A stretch of 19,195 nt of DNA from assembly GCA_050249835.1 (NCBI GenBank), contig JBFWPT010000061.1, forward strand, positions 1 through 19,195, given 5' to 3'. Position 1 is the first letter of the stretch. Every line of letters starts with the position of its first letter. The notes beneath the pieces were generated by a model, which was not told where the DNA came from, did not search any database, and saw only the letters and a list, made by a program, of their open reading frames with translations. Position numbers and translations under genes: made by a program. Of this stretch, positions 7,232 through 14,524 are shown in pieces. The DNA is from Miltoncostaea sp050249835. Its GTDB lineage: Bacteria > Actinomycetota > Thermoleophilia > Miltoncostaeales > Miltoncostaeaceae.

Positions 7232-7293
7232 GAGGTGATCGCCGGCACCTCCGGGTGCTCGCGGCGAGGTGGAGTGTCCGCCCCGTTCGGGAC
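7232..7293 (+). pseudogene. Fossil N-terminal fragment of a second MmeI-family gene
   Basis: These bases align with the start of the intact MmeI-like gene (about 4365-4427). The best block, 7255-7278 against 4389-4412, matches at 22 of 24 bases. Translated from 7240, it reads RRHLRVLAARWSV against RRNLQVFAARWSV (10 of 13 identical). After about 60 bases the similarity ends, and nothing else of the nuclease or methyltransferase remains before the ABC importer gene. Nothing corresponding to the 72-aa ORF lies before it, so internal deletions have occurred. Confidence 0.68.
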
Positions 7294-7326
7294 ACCCGGG
7301 TGATTCGGTCTGCTCATGCCGTTGCG

Positions 7327-7332
7327 TATGGT
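7327..7332 (+). promoter_or_regulatory. Putative -10 box upstream of the Fe(III) importer operon
   Basis: TATGGT, the same hexamer as in the tRNA promoter, lies 34 bp before the ATG at 7367, with TTCGGT at 7304-7309 as a weak -35 at 17-bp spacing. I see no recognisable DtxR/IdeR or Fur box, which is notable for a presumed iron operon. Confidence 0.35.
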
Positions 7333-7366
7333 CCGCCTTACCCCTGAGCAACGGAAAGAGTCCTTC

Positions 7367-8419
7367 ATGAGAGTGTCGGTGAGAGCTCTGGCTGCGGCCT
7401 GCGTCACGGCGGTGTTCGTCGTCGGAGCCGTCGCATGCGGCGGCGACGATGACGGCACCGCGGGCGGCACCGCCGCGGAGACGAGTGGTTCCCTGACGGT
7501 CTACTCGGGCCGCGACGAGGAGCTGGTCGCGCCGTTGTTCGAGCAGTTCACGAGCGAGACGGGCATCGGGGTCGAGGTCCGCTACGGCGACACCGCAGAG
7601 ATGGCTGCGACGATCGTCGAAGAGGGTGACGCGTCCCCGGCCGACGTCTTCTTCGGTCAGGACGGCGGTGCCCTCGGCGCACTCCAGAAGGAGCAGCGGC
7701 TCGCGGAGCTCTCCGACTCGTCCCTCGACATGGTGCTCCCGGCGTTCCGTTCCCCCGAGGGGTACTGGATCGGCACCTCCGGTCGCGTGCGGGTCCTCGG
7801 GTACGACACGCGTGTCCTTGAGGAGTCCGACCTGCCGGCCTCGGTCTTCGACCTGACCGGCCCGGAGTGGAGCGGCAAGGTCGGGTGGGCGCCCACCAAT
7901 GCGTCCTTCCAGGCGTTCGTCACGGCGATGCGGGTGGAGGTGGGCGACGATCGCACCCTCCAGTGGCTCCAGGACATGAAGGACAACGGGACGGTCGCCT
8001 TCGAGGGGAACAGCCCGCTGCGTGATGCGATCGCCAACGGCGAGATCGAGGCGGGGCTGCTCAACCACTACTACATGGAGCAGGCGAGAGCCGAGCTGGC
8101 GGACCCGGAGACCTACCCCGTCGGCACCCACGTCTTCCCCGACGGAGATGTGGGCTCGCTGATCAACGTCGCCGGCGCCGGCGTGGTGAGCTCGACAGAC
8201 GACGCCGCGGCCGCCGAGCGCCTCGTGGCCTTCCTGGTCTCACCCGCGTCCCAGGAGTTCTTCGTCGAGGAGACGAAGGAGTATCCGGTGACGCCCGGGG
8301 TCGCCGGCCCGGAGGGGCTGCCCAGCCTCGAGAGCATCGAGCAGCCCGACGTCGACCTCAACGACCTCGAGGACCTCCGGGGCACGCTGGCCCTGATCCA
8401 GCGCGCAGGCCTGGTGTGA
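7367..8419 (+). CDS. fbpA: Fe(III) ABC importer, substrate-binding lipoprotein (FbpA/FutA type)
   Basis: This is a 350-aa extracellular binding protein of the ferric-iron class of ABC importers. A lipoprotein signal peptide ends in the lipobox GAVAC with Cys24 as the lipidated residue, followed by a Gly/Asp/Ala/Thr-rich linker. The mature part begins SLTVYSGRDEELVAPLFEQF, the standard opening of FbpA-type proteins, and contains the tandem tyrosines Tyr235-Tyr236 in LLNHYYMEQAR that coordinate iron in this family. ATG 7367 is chosen over the upstream in-frame ATG at 7316 because it starts the signal peptide directly and has AAGAG/GGAAAG just upstream. Permease and ATPase genes follow in the same direction. 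Thiamine or phosphonate binding is the main alternative; the double tyrosine argues for iron. Confidence 0.88.
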   Translation: MRVSVRALAAACVTAVFVVGAVACGGDDDGTAGGTAAETSGSLTVYSGRDEELVAPLFEQFTSETGIGVEVRYGDTAEMAATIVEEGDASPADVFFGQDGGALGALQKEQRLAELSDSSLDMVLPAFRSPEGYWIGTSGRVRVLGYDTRVLEESDLPASVFDLTGPEWSGKVGWAPTNASFQAFVTAMRVEVGDDRTLQWLQDMKDNGTVAFEGNSPLRDAIANGEIEAGLLNHYYMEQARAELADPETYPVGTHVFPDGDVGSLINVAGAGVVSSTDDAAAAERLVAFLVSPASQEFFVEETKEYPVTPGVAGPEGLPSLESIEQPDVDLNDLEDLRGTLALIQRAGLV

Positions 8420-8438
8420 CCGTGGCGTCGGCGGCGCG

Positions 8439-10055
8439 GTGATCCCCGCCGCACGCGGAGATGGCGCGTCCGCCGGGCGCGCCATTCTCCGCCGCCGCGC
8501 TCGTGGCGGCTTCATCCCCGTGGCCGTGGCCGCCGCCGCCGTCGGCGCGGCGGTCGCGCTCCCGGCCGTCTACCTGTTCATCGTCGTCGCCGGCGACTGG
8601 GGGGTGGCGATGGAGGCCGTGCTCCAGGACCGGACCCTCCACCTGCTGGGCCGCACGTTGCTGCTCGGCGGGGCGGTGGCCCTGGGGGCGACGGCCATCG
8701 CGCTCCCCCTGGCCTGGCTCACCGTGCGCACCGACCTGCCGGCACGGCGGGTGTGGGCGGTGCTCGTGTTGCTGCCGTTCGTCGTGCCGAGCTACATCGG
8801 TGCCTACCTGCTCGTCTCGGCCTTCGGACCCCGGGGCGTGCTCGCGCGCGAGGTGGCGGCTCCACTCGGGCTCGAGATTCCGAGCATCTATGGCTTCTGG
8901 GGGGCGGTCGCGGTGCTGACGGCGTTCACGTACCCGTTGGTGCTCCTGCCGTTGCGGGCGGCGATGAGGCGGATGGACCCGTCGCTCGAGGAGGCGGCGC
9001 GCGGGATGGGGGCCTCGCCCCTGCGGATCGCGCGCTCCGTCGTGTTCCCGCAGCTGGTGCCCGCCGCCGCGGCCGGCGCCCTCCTGGCGGGCCTCTATGC
9101 GATGAGCGACTTCGGCGCGGTGGCGATCCTGCGGTACGACTCGTTCACCCGGGTCATCTACGCGAACTACCGTCTGAGCTTCGAGAGGGCCGGGGCGGCC
9201 GCGCTCGGGGTGATGCTGATCCTCGTGATGGTCGTCCTGATCACCCTGGAGGCGCGCCTGCGCCGCCGCGGCGCCTATCACCGCGGAGGGCCGGGGGTCG
9301 GGCGCAGCGCTCGCCCCGTGCGCCTCGGGCGGTGGAAGGCCCCCGCGCTCGCGTTCGTCGGGATGGTGGTGATGGTGACCCTGGTCGTGCCCACTGCGGT
9401 GCTCGTCTGGTGGGCGTCACGGTCCACCGGCCTCGATGTCGACTGGGCCGCCCTCGGCGTCGCCGGGCGGAACTCGCTGGTCACCGCCGGGCTGACCGCC
9501 GCGATCGCCGTGGTCGCCGCCCTGCCCGTCGCTCGGCTCGGGGCGCGTCACCCCGGCCGCTCCAGCCGCCTGATCGACGCGGCTCACCATGCCGGCTACG
9601 CCCTGCCCCACCTGGTGGTGGCGCTCGCGCTGGTGTTCATGGGCATCCGCCTCGCCCCGTGGGCGTACCAGAGTCTCGGGCTGGCCGTCTTCGGGCTCGT
9701 GGTCATCTACATCCCACTCGCGATCGGTGCCCTGCGCGCGAGCCTTCTCCAGGTGCCTCCGTCCCTCGAGGAGGCCGCGCGTGGGATGGGGCGCGGCCCG
9801 CTCGCCGTGGCGATGACCGTCGTGGCCCCGCTCGTGCGGCCGGGGGTGCTGGCCGCCGCCACCCTCGTCTACATCGGGGCGATCAAGGAACTGCCCGCCA
9901 TGCTCCTGCTGCGGCCGACGGGCTATGACACCCTCGCGACCGTGATCTGGAGCGAGACCAACCGTTCGGTCTTCGAGGTCGCAGCAGTGCCGTCATTGGT
10001 GCTGCTCGCCGTCTCGGCGCCGGTGCTCGCCGTCCTGGTGGGTCGCGAGAGGTGA
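8439..10055 (+). CDS. fbpB: Fe(III) ABC importer, fused two-domain permease (FbpB type)
   Basis: This is a 538-aa inner-membrane permease made of two fused transport domains, as in FbpB/SfuB/ThiP. Each half ends with the ATPase-docking EAA loop: EEAARGMGASPLRIA from residue 184 and EEAARGMGRGPLAVA from residue 444. About twelve hydrophobic segments are visible, beginning with PVAVAAAAVGAAVALPAVYLF. The GTG at 8439 lies 19 bp after the binding-protein stop; no strong Shine-Dalgarno is present, so the exact start is uncertain. The C-terminal segment GAIKELPAMLLLRPTGYDTLATVIW is typical of ferric-iron and thiamine permeases. The gene overlaps the upstream edge of the ATPase reading frame, consistent with one operon. 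Confidence 0.88.
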   Translation: MIPAARGDGASAGRAILRRRARGGFIPVAVAAAAVGAAVALPAVYLFIVVAGDWGVAMEAVLQDRTLHLLGRTLLLGGAVALGATAIALPLAWLTVRTDLPARRVWAVLVLLPFVVPSYIGAYLLVSAFGPRGVLAREVAAPLGLEIPSIYGFWGAVAVLTAFTYPLVLLPLRAAMRRMDPSLEEAARGMGASPLRIARSVVFPQLVPAAAAGALLAGLYAMSDFGAVAILRYDSFTRVIYANYRLSFERAGAAALGVMLILVMVVLITLEARLRRRGAYHRGGPGVGRSARPVRLGRWKAPALAFVGMVVMVTLVVPTAVLVWWASRSTGLDVDWAALGVAGRNSLVTAGLTAAIAVVAALPVARLGARHPGRSSRLIDAAHHAGYALPHLVVALALVFMGIRLAPWAYQSLGLAVFGLVVIYIPLAIGALRASLLQVPPSLEEAARGMGRGPLAVAMTVVAPLVRPGVLAAATLVYIGAIKELPAMLLLRPTGYDTLATVIWSETNRSVFEVAAVPSLVLLAVSAPVLAVLVGRER

Positions 10056-10060
10056 CCGGC

Positions 10061-11170
10061 ATGAGCCTCGAGAGGAATCGAACGCGGGACGTGACCGCGG
10101 AGCCGGCCGTCTCCTGCAGCGGTGTACGCAGGCATTTCGGCCGGGTGGTCGCTCTCGACGGCGCCGACCTGATGGTGGCTCCGGGGACGCTGACGGCGTT
10201 GATCGGACCCAGCGGCTGCGGGAAGACGACCCTGCTGCGCGCGATCGCCGGCTTCGAGGTGCCGGACGGGGGGGAGATCGACGTCAACGGCGTTCGTGTG
10301 TCGGGCTCCGGGCGCTTCGTGCCACCTCGCGCACGTGGCATCGGAATGGTGTTCCAGGACTACGCCCTCTTCCCGCACATGGACGTCGCCGCGAACGTCG
10401 GCTACGCCCTCGGGCGGCGGCCCGAGCAGCATCGCGTGGAGCAGATGCTGGAGGTCGTCGGCCTCCAAGGCCTCGGTAGGCGACGCCTGGACCAGCTCTC
10501 AGGCGGACAGCAGCAACGGGTCGCACTGGCCCGTGCCCTCGTCGCGCGACCGGGGGTCGTGCTCCTGGACGAGCCGTTCTCGAACCTCGACGCCATCCTG
10601 CGTCAGCGCGTGCGGGGCGAGGTCCGCGAGATCCTGAAGGAGGCCGGCGTGAGCGCGCTGCTGGTGACCCATGACCAGGAGGAGGCGCTCAGCGTCGCGG
10701 ATCGTCTTGCGGTGATGCGCGACGGCCGGGTCCTCCAGGAGGGCGAGCCCGACCACGTGTACCACCACCCTGCGAGCAGGTGGGTCGCCGGGTTCCTGGG
10801 GGCCGTCGAGCACATACGCGGCTCCGCCCACGCCGGCGTCGTGACCACCGGACTCGGGTCCGTGGAGCTCGTCGACGCGCCCACGGGGCCGGTCGATGTG
10901 CTCGTGAGGCCGGAGGACATCGGTCTCGGCGCTCTCGACACGGTCGCGCCGCCCGGTGCGGCGACGGGGACGATCGTGCGCCGGGAGTTCTTCGGGCACG
11001 CGCAACTGGTGACCGTCGACGTCCCCGGCGAGGGTCGTGTCCGGCACCGCGGCGCCGGACACGTCAGATGGCAGGAGGGCGATCGCGTCGCCGTCTGGTT
11101 GGCGGGCCCCGTGACCGTCCTCCCCTCGGAGGGCGTCCCGGCCCCGTCGCCATCCCCGGATCACGCCTAG
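10061..11170 (+). CDS. fbpC: Fe(III) ABC importer, ATP-binding subunit (FbpC type)
   Basis: This is a 369-aa ATPase that powers the importer from the cytoplasmic face. It has Walker A GPSGCGKT (49-56), the Q-loop FQDYALFPHM (Gln99), signature LSGGQQQR (146-153), Walker B VVLLDEPF (166-173) and the switch His204 in VTHDQEEAL. A C-terminal extension of about 130 residues containing VLVRPEDIGLG is the TOBE-type regulatory domain of the CysA/FbpC/PotA group. ATG 10061 has GAGAGG 8 bases upstream. GTG 10052, overlapping the permease stop by three bases, is an alternative that adds three residues. It is the last gene of the three-gene operon. Confidence 0.9.
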   Translation: MSLERNRTRDVTAEPAVSCSGVRRHFGRVVALDGADLMVAPGTLTALIGPSGCGKTTLLRAIAGFEVPDGGEIDVNGVRVSGSGRFVPPRARGIGMVFQDYALFPHMDVAANVGYALGRRPEQHRVEQMLEVVGLQGLGRRRLDQLSGGQQQRVALARALVARPGVVLLDEPFSNLDAILRQRVRGEVREILKEAGVSALLVTHDQEEALSVADRLAVMRDGRVLQEGEPDHVYHHPASRWVAGFLGAVEHIRGSAHAGVVTTGLGSVELVDAPTGPVDVLVRPEDIGLGALDTVAPPGAATGTIVRREFFGHAQLVTVDVPGEGRVRHRGAGHVRWQEGDRVAVWLAGPVTVLPSEGVPAPSPSPDHA

Positions 11171-11180
11171 GCACTCGCCC

Positions 11181-11210
11181 GGGATGAGTGGGGGGTGCCC
11201 GCGCGTACTA
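11181..11210 (+). promoter_or_regulatory. Possible ECF-type promoter ahead of the sigma factor operon
   Basis: GGGATG (11181-11186) and CGTACTA (11204-11210) are separated by 17 bp, resembling the GGAAC-N16/17-CGT layout of ECF sigma promoters. Such operons often promote themselves. The match to the -35 consensus is imperfect, so this is tentative. Confidence 0.28.
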
Positions 11211-11246
11211 GGGGCATGAGACCGGCCACCCGGGACCACGACGGCG

Positions 11247-11834
11247 ATGCCGCGTGCTGAGGCCCCGGCCGTCCCGCGCGCCCGCGGGCCGGTGAGCCGC
11301 GCGCCCGCGCCGTCAGGCGATGGGGAGGCCGCCCTGGTGCGCGGCGCGAAGGCCGGCTCGCGGGATGCCGCGGAGGCCCTCTTCGCCCGCCACTGGGACC
11401 GGGCGTGGCGCACGGCGCTCGCGGTCACCGGCCGGCGGGAGGCCGCCGACGACGTGGCCCAGACGGCCTTCGAGCGGGCCTTCGGGGCGCTCGCGTCCTT
11501 CGACGCCGACCGTCCGTTCGGTCCCTGGCTGCATCGCATCGTCGTGAACGCCGCCCTCGACGTCGTGCGCCGTGAGCGGCGGCTGGTGCTGGTGCCCGAC
11601 CCGCCCGAGGAACCGGCGGCCGGACCGTCCCCGGAGGCCGACGACCGGCGGGCCCTGGCGGCGCTGGCACGGCTCGGCCCGGACCGGCGGGTCGCCGTGG
11701 CCCTGCGGTACATCCTCGACTACCGGCCGCACGAGATCGCGGAGATGCTCGGCGTGCCGGTCGGGACGGTGAACTCCCGTCTCACCCGTGGCGTGGCCGA
11801 GCTGCGCGAGTCCCTGGAGGGATCCGATGCCTGA
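11247..11834 (+). CDS. ECF-family RNA polymerase sigma factor
   Basis: This is a 195-aa group IV (ECF) sigma factor directing RNA polymerase to a dedicated set of promoters. Region 2 spans about 41-112: AEALFARHWDRAWRTALAV, the DDVAQTAFERAF core-binding motif and PFGPWLHRIVVNAALDVVRRERR. A short acidic/proline linker follows. Region 4 spans about 135-190: LGPDRRVAVALRYILDYRPHEIAEMLGVPVGTVNSRL, a classic helix-turn-helix for the -35 element. The N-terminal 25 residues are Pro/Ala/Arg-rich, so GTG 11292 (residue 16) is a possible shorter start; neither start has a clear Shine-Dalgarno. The stop codon overlaps the next gene by 8 bases, and that gene is the candidate anti-sigma. Confidence 0.9.
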   Translation: MPRAEAPAVPRARGPVSRAPAPSGDGEAALVRGAKAGSRDAAEALFARHWDRAWRTALAVTGRREAADDVAQTAFERAFGALASFDADRPFGPWLHRIVVNAALDVVRRERRLVLVPDPPEEPAAGPSPEADDRRALAALARLGPDRRVAVALRYILDYRPHEIAEMLGVPVGTVNSRLTRGVAELRESLEGSDA

Positions 11835-13032
11835 CCCCGGCGACCGCGTCCGCGACGCCCTCGGCGGCCTTCGCGGCCCCGACCGCGCGAGCACCGAGCG
11901 GGCCCGTCGCGCCGCGCTCGCGGCCCTCGGCGCCTCGCGGCGCCCCCCGCGGCGCGGCCGGTGGGCCCTGGCGGCCGCCGGGGCGGCCGCGGCCGTGGTG
12001 GTGGTCGCGGGCGCCGCGGCGCTGGCCGCGACGGACCGGCTCGGGGTCCGCATCGGCCGGGAGGACCCGGCTCCGCCGGCCGCCCCCGTGCCGCCCACGG
12101 CAACGGCCGCCGGCCGCGTGGTGCTCCCCCCGGAGGCGCGCGGCCTTGCCGTCGTCGCCGGCGGGCGCATGTGGCTGGGCACCGCCGCCGGGGTCGGCGT
12201 GCAGGGCCTGCCGGTGGAGTCGGCCGAGCTCTCGCCCAACGCCCGCTTCGTGGCGGTCGGCCTCGGCGACTCGCTCGTGGCGCTCGCCCCCGACGGCCGG
12301 CGGGCGTGGTCGCACCCGGCCGGTGGCCGCGTCGTCGCTGCCGCCTGGGCGCCGAACCCGATCGCCATCGCCTACCTCGTCCGGCGCGGGGTCCGCAACG
12401 AGCTCCGCGTGATCGAGGGCGACGGGGACGGCGACCGCCTCGTCGACCCCGACGTCGCGCCCGTCCGCCCCTCCTGGCGGGCGGACACCGGCGCGCTGGC
12501 CTACGCCGACGCCGGAGGGGACCGCGTGGTCGTCGCCTCCTACCCGTCCCTCCGGCGCAGGGCGCCCCTGCCGGCCCCCGACGGCGTCGGCGCCCTCGCC
12601 TTCGCCCCGTCCGGCGGCGGCCTCGCGGCGACGGGCGCCACGACGCGCGGCGCCGTCGCCACCGGCACCGCCGAGAGGCTGACCTGGGTGCCGTTCGCCC
12701 CCGGAACGCTGCTCTCCGGGGTGGCGTGGGACGGCGACGGCCGGGTCGTCGTGGCCGGCACGGACGAGCGGCGCGGCGTCGGCCGGCTCTGGACCGTCGT
12801 GGCGGGGCCGCGCGGGCCGGGCAAGCCCCTGGGGACGGCCCACGGCGACCCCGTCGCGGCGCTCGCGCGGTTCGGGACGGGGACCTTCGCGGTCGCCCTG
12901 CGCGAGGGGGACGGGTTCACGGTGTGGGAGGTCGCGGCCCCGCCCACGGGCGCGGACGAGGCGCTCGCGCCGCGCCGGCCGATCGTCCGGATCCCCGGCG
13001 CCGGGCCGGGCGCGGCGCTCACGGCGCGATGA
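11827..13032 (+). CDS. Membrane-anchored beta-propeller protein, putative anti-sigma partner
   Basis: This 401-aa protein has a cytoplasmic N-terminal stretch of about 45 residues, helical and Arg/Ala-rich (DRVRDALGGLRGPDRASTERARRAALAAL). One transmembrane segment follows (about 46-68), then an extracytoplasmic Pro/Ala linker and about 290 residues of repeated WD40/TolB-like blades (for example ELSPNARFVAVGLGDSLVAL, WRADTGALAYADAGGDRVVV, ALAFAPSGGGLAATG). The topology and the 8-base overlap with the sigma gene suggest a transmembrane anti-sigma that senses something outside. It lacks the HxxxCxxC zinc motif of ZAS-type anti-sigmas. The ATG at 11827 has GGAGG at the right spacing. It overlaps the following gene as ATGA. 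Function is inferred from context only. Confidence 0.78.
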   Translation: MPDPGDRVRDALGGLRGPDRASTERARRAALAALGASRRPPRRGRWALAAAGAAAAVVVVAGAAALAATDRLGVRIGREDPAPPAAPVPPTATAAGRVVLPPEARGLAVVAGGRMWLGTAAGVGVQGLPVESAELSPNARFVAVGLGDSLVALAPDGRRAWSHPAGGRVVAAAWAPNPIAIAYLVRRGVRNELRVIEGDGDGDRLVDPDVAPVRPSWRADTGALAYADAGGDRVVVASYPSLRRRAPLPAPDGVGALAFAPSGGGLAATGATTRGAVATGTAERLTWVPFAPGTLLSGVAWDGDGRVVVAGTDERRGVGRLWTVVAGPRGPGKPLGTAHGDPVAALARFGTGTFAVALREGDGFTVWEVAAPPTGADEALAPRRPIVRIPGAGPGAALTAR

Positions 13033-14027
13033 GGCGCGCCGCCCTCGCCGGAGCGCTCGCGCTCCTCGTCCCGGCGGCGCCGGCGGCGGCGAAGGTGGGC
13101 CCCCTCCCCGTCGCGGCGGTCCCCGGCGCGATCTGGGCCACCGACCCGTCCGACGCCGTCGTGCGCTTCGACCCCGGCAACGGCCACGTCACGGGGACGT
13201 CCGAGGGCATCGCGGCGGCGTGGTCGCTCGACGCCGCGGACGGCGGCCTCTGGGCGCTGGAGCAGGGCGGCCGCGTGGTCCGTGCCGGGCCCGACGGCGT
13301 CGCCGAGACGGCCGGTCGCGTGGCGGGCATCCCGCACGATCTGGCCGTGGGGCGGACGTCGGTCTGGGTGCTCACCTACCGGGGCGCGCGCGGCGGCCGC
13401 GCGGTGCTGGCGCGGCTCGACCGGCGCTCGCTGCGGCTGCGCGGCCTCTTCCACCTGGGCCGGCGCGCCGCGCACCTCGCCGCGGCAGGGTCGCGGGTGT
13501 GGCTGGCGTTCGACGCCGTCGGGCCGGGCCGGAGGGGCGCGCTGGTGGTGCTCGACGAGTCCTCGGGCAGCGTCAGGGCCCGGCTGCGGCTGCGCGGCGG
13601 GGTGCGCGACGTGGCCGCCGACGCCGCCGGCGGGTGGGTCGTGGTCGAGCGCGGCCCGCGCCCCCGGATCATCTCGGTCGGCGCGGCGGACGCCCGGCTG
13701 CGCTGGCGCGTGACGGCGCCGGCGATGACGGGGCACCTGGCCCCCGCGGGCGACGTCCTGTGGGTGGGCACGCTCTGCGGCGGGCCCGACTGCCGCATCG
13801 ACCAGGCGTCGGTGCGGGCCCTCGACGCCGGCAGCGGTCGATCGGTCGCGGGGCCGTACCGCACCTGGCGCCCCTGCGGGGGCGGCACGGGCGGGGGCCC
13901 GACGCTCTTCCCCGCGGGCCTCACGGCCACGCCCGCGGGCGCCTTCGCGACCCTGGGGGACGGGGGACCGGACCTGCGGGTCGCCCACATCGGCACGGAG
14001 GGGGTGCGCTGGTGCGCAAAGGTCTGA
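13029..14027 (+). CDS. Secreted beta-propeller protein of the sigma operon
   Basis: This 332-aa protein starts with a clear Sec signal peptide (MRRAALAGALALLVPAAPAAA, likely cut after AAA). The rest is built of repeated short beta blades of the PQQ/Vgb-like type: GAIWATDPSDAVVRFDPGNG, GGLWALEQGGRVVRAGPDG, TSVWVLTYRGARGG, SRVWLAFDAVGPG and DVLWVGTLCGGPDC. The recurring hydrophobic-Trp-hydrophobic blade pattern marks the propeller. Four cysteines lie in the last third (VGTLCGGPDC, RPCGGG, RWCAKV), which would suit disulfides outside the cell. No catalytic residues are recognisable. Its ATG overlaps the previous stop (ATGA), so it is translationally coupled to the anchored propeller protein. A ligand-binding or sensing role together with that protein is inference. 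Confidence 0.78.
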   Translation: MRRAALAGALALLVPAAPAAAKVGPLPVAAVPGAIWATDPSDAVVRFDPGNGHVTGTSEGIAAAWSLDAADGGLWALEQGGRVVRAGPDGVAETAGRVAGIPHDLAVGRTSVWVLTYRGARGGRAVLARLDRRSLRLRGLFHLGRRAAHLAAAGSRVWLAFDAVGPGRRGALVVLDESSGSVRARLRLRGGVRDVAADAAGGWVVVERGPRPRIISVGAADARLRWRVTAPAMTGHLAPAGDVLWVGTLCGGPDCRIDQASVRALDAGSGRSVAGPYRTWRPCGGGTGGGPTLFPAGLTATPAGAFATLGDGGPDLRVAHIGTEGVRWCAKV

Positions 14028-14455
14028 GCGCGGCGGTCCTGGCGGCGGTGGTCCTCCTGGCGGGCGCCGGCGCGGCCGCGGGCAAGGGCATCCAGTTCCG
14101 GATCACCACCGATCCCCCGCAGGCCGTGACGGGCACGCCGGTGCGGATCGCGGTCGCCGGCCGCTTCGAGGAGGGCTTCGTCGGGCCGTGCCTGCGGACG
14201 CGCGTCGTCGTGGTCGCCCCGGGGGTCTCCGTACGACGGGCGCTGCACTCCCTGGAGGGCGGGAAGACGTCGCAGCGCATCGGCGAGTGGGACGCCTTCC
14301 GGCTGCGGACGCTGCGATCCACGGCCCGCCTGCGCTGGTCCGGCACCCTCCGGCCCAACCGGCCGGGGACCTGGAGGCTCGTGATCCCGAACTTCTGCGC
14401 CCTCGGCTACGTCCTTCCGCGCGGCGCCTTCACGCATCGCCTCGTCGTGCGCTGA
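14012..14455 (+). CDS. Small secreted beta-sandwich-like protein, unknown function
   Basis: This 147-aa protein has a signal peptide (RKGLSAAVLAAVVLLAGAGAAAG) followed by a mature part rich in beta strands (IQFRITTDPPQAVTGTPVRIAV, RLRWSGTLRPNRPGTWRLVIP). This resembles an Ig-like or transthyretin-like domain. Two cysteines, in GFVGPCLRT and IPNFCALGY, could form one disulfide. The GTG start at 14012 overlaps the end of the preceding gene by 16 bases and has a GGAGGGGG about 6 bases upstream, which supports it. I do not recognise a named family. It closes the sigma-factor operon and would act outside the membrane with the two propeller proteins. Confidence 0.72.
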   Translation: MRKGLSAAVLAAVVLLAGAGAAAGKGIQFRITTDPPQAVTGTPVRIAVAGRFEEGFVGPCLRTRVVVVAPGVSVRRALHSLEGGKTSQRIGEWDAFRLRTLRSTARLRWSGTLRPNRPGTWRLVIPNFCALGYVLPRGAFTHRLVVR

Positions 14456-14467
14456 CCTCTTGCCGTC

Positions 14468-14487
14468 TGATACCTGATCAGGCATCA
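14468..14487. promoter_or_regulatory. 20-bp palindromic operator candidate
   Basis: TGATACCTGATCAGGCATCA is an inverted repeat with arms of 10 bp and one mismatch. The inner CCTGATCAGG is perfect. It is much more AT-rich than its surroundings and lies in the 69-bp gap between the sigma operon and the DUF488 gene. A TTGCCG (14460-14465) that could serve as a -35 overlaps its left side. It looks like a binding site for a dimeric repressor controlling DUF488. An RNA hairpin is possible, but no T tract follows. Confidence 0.55.
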
Positions 14488-14524
14488 CGGGGCCGCGACG
14501 CGCCCGCGCTGCCAGGATCGGGGG

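Noticed and set aside
7144..7347. 67-codon open frame crossing the decayed cassette region
   Set aside because: Only residues matching the MmeI N-terminus are meaningful. The frame begins inside the tRNA fragment and has no Shine-Dalgarno, so it is treated as part of the fossil and not as a gene.
11172..11190. CACTC/GAGTG hairpin after the ABC ATPase gene as a terminator
   Set aside because: The stem is only 5 bp with a 9-base loop and no T tract, too weak to claim. It also overlaps the possible ECF promoter.
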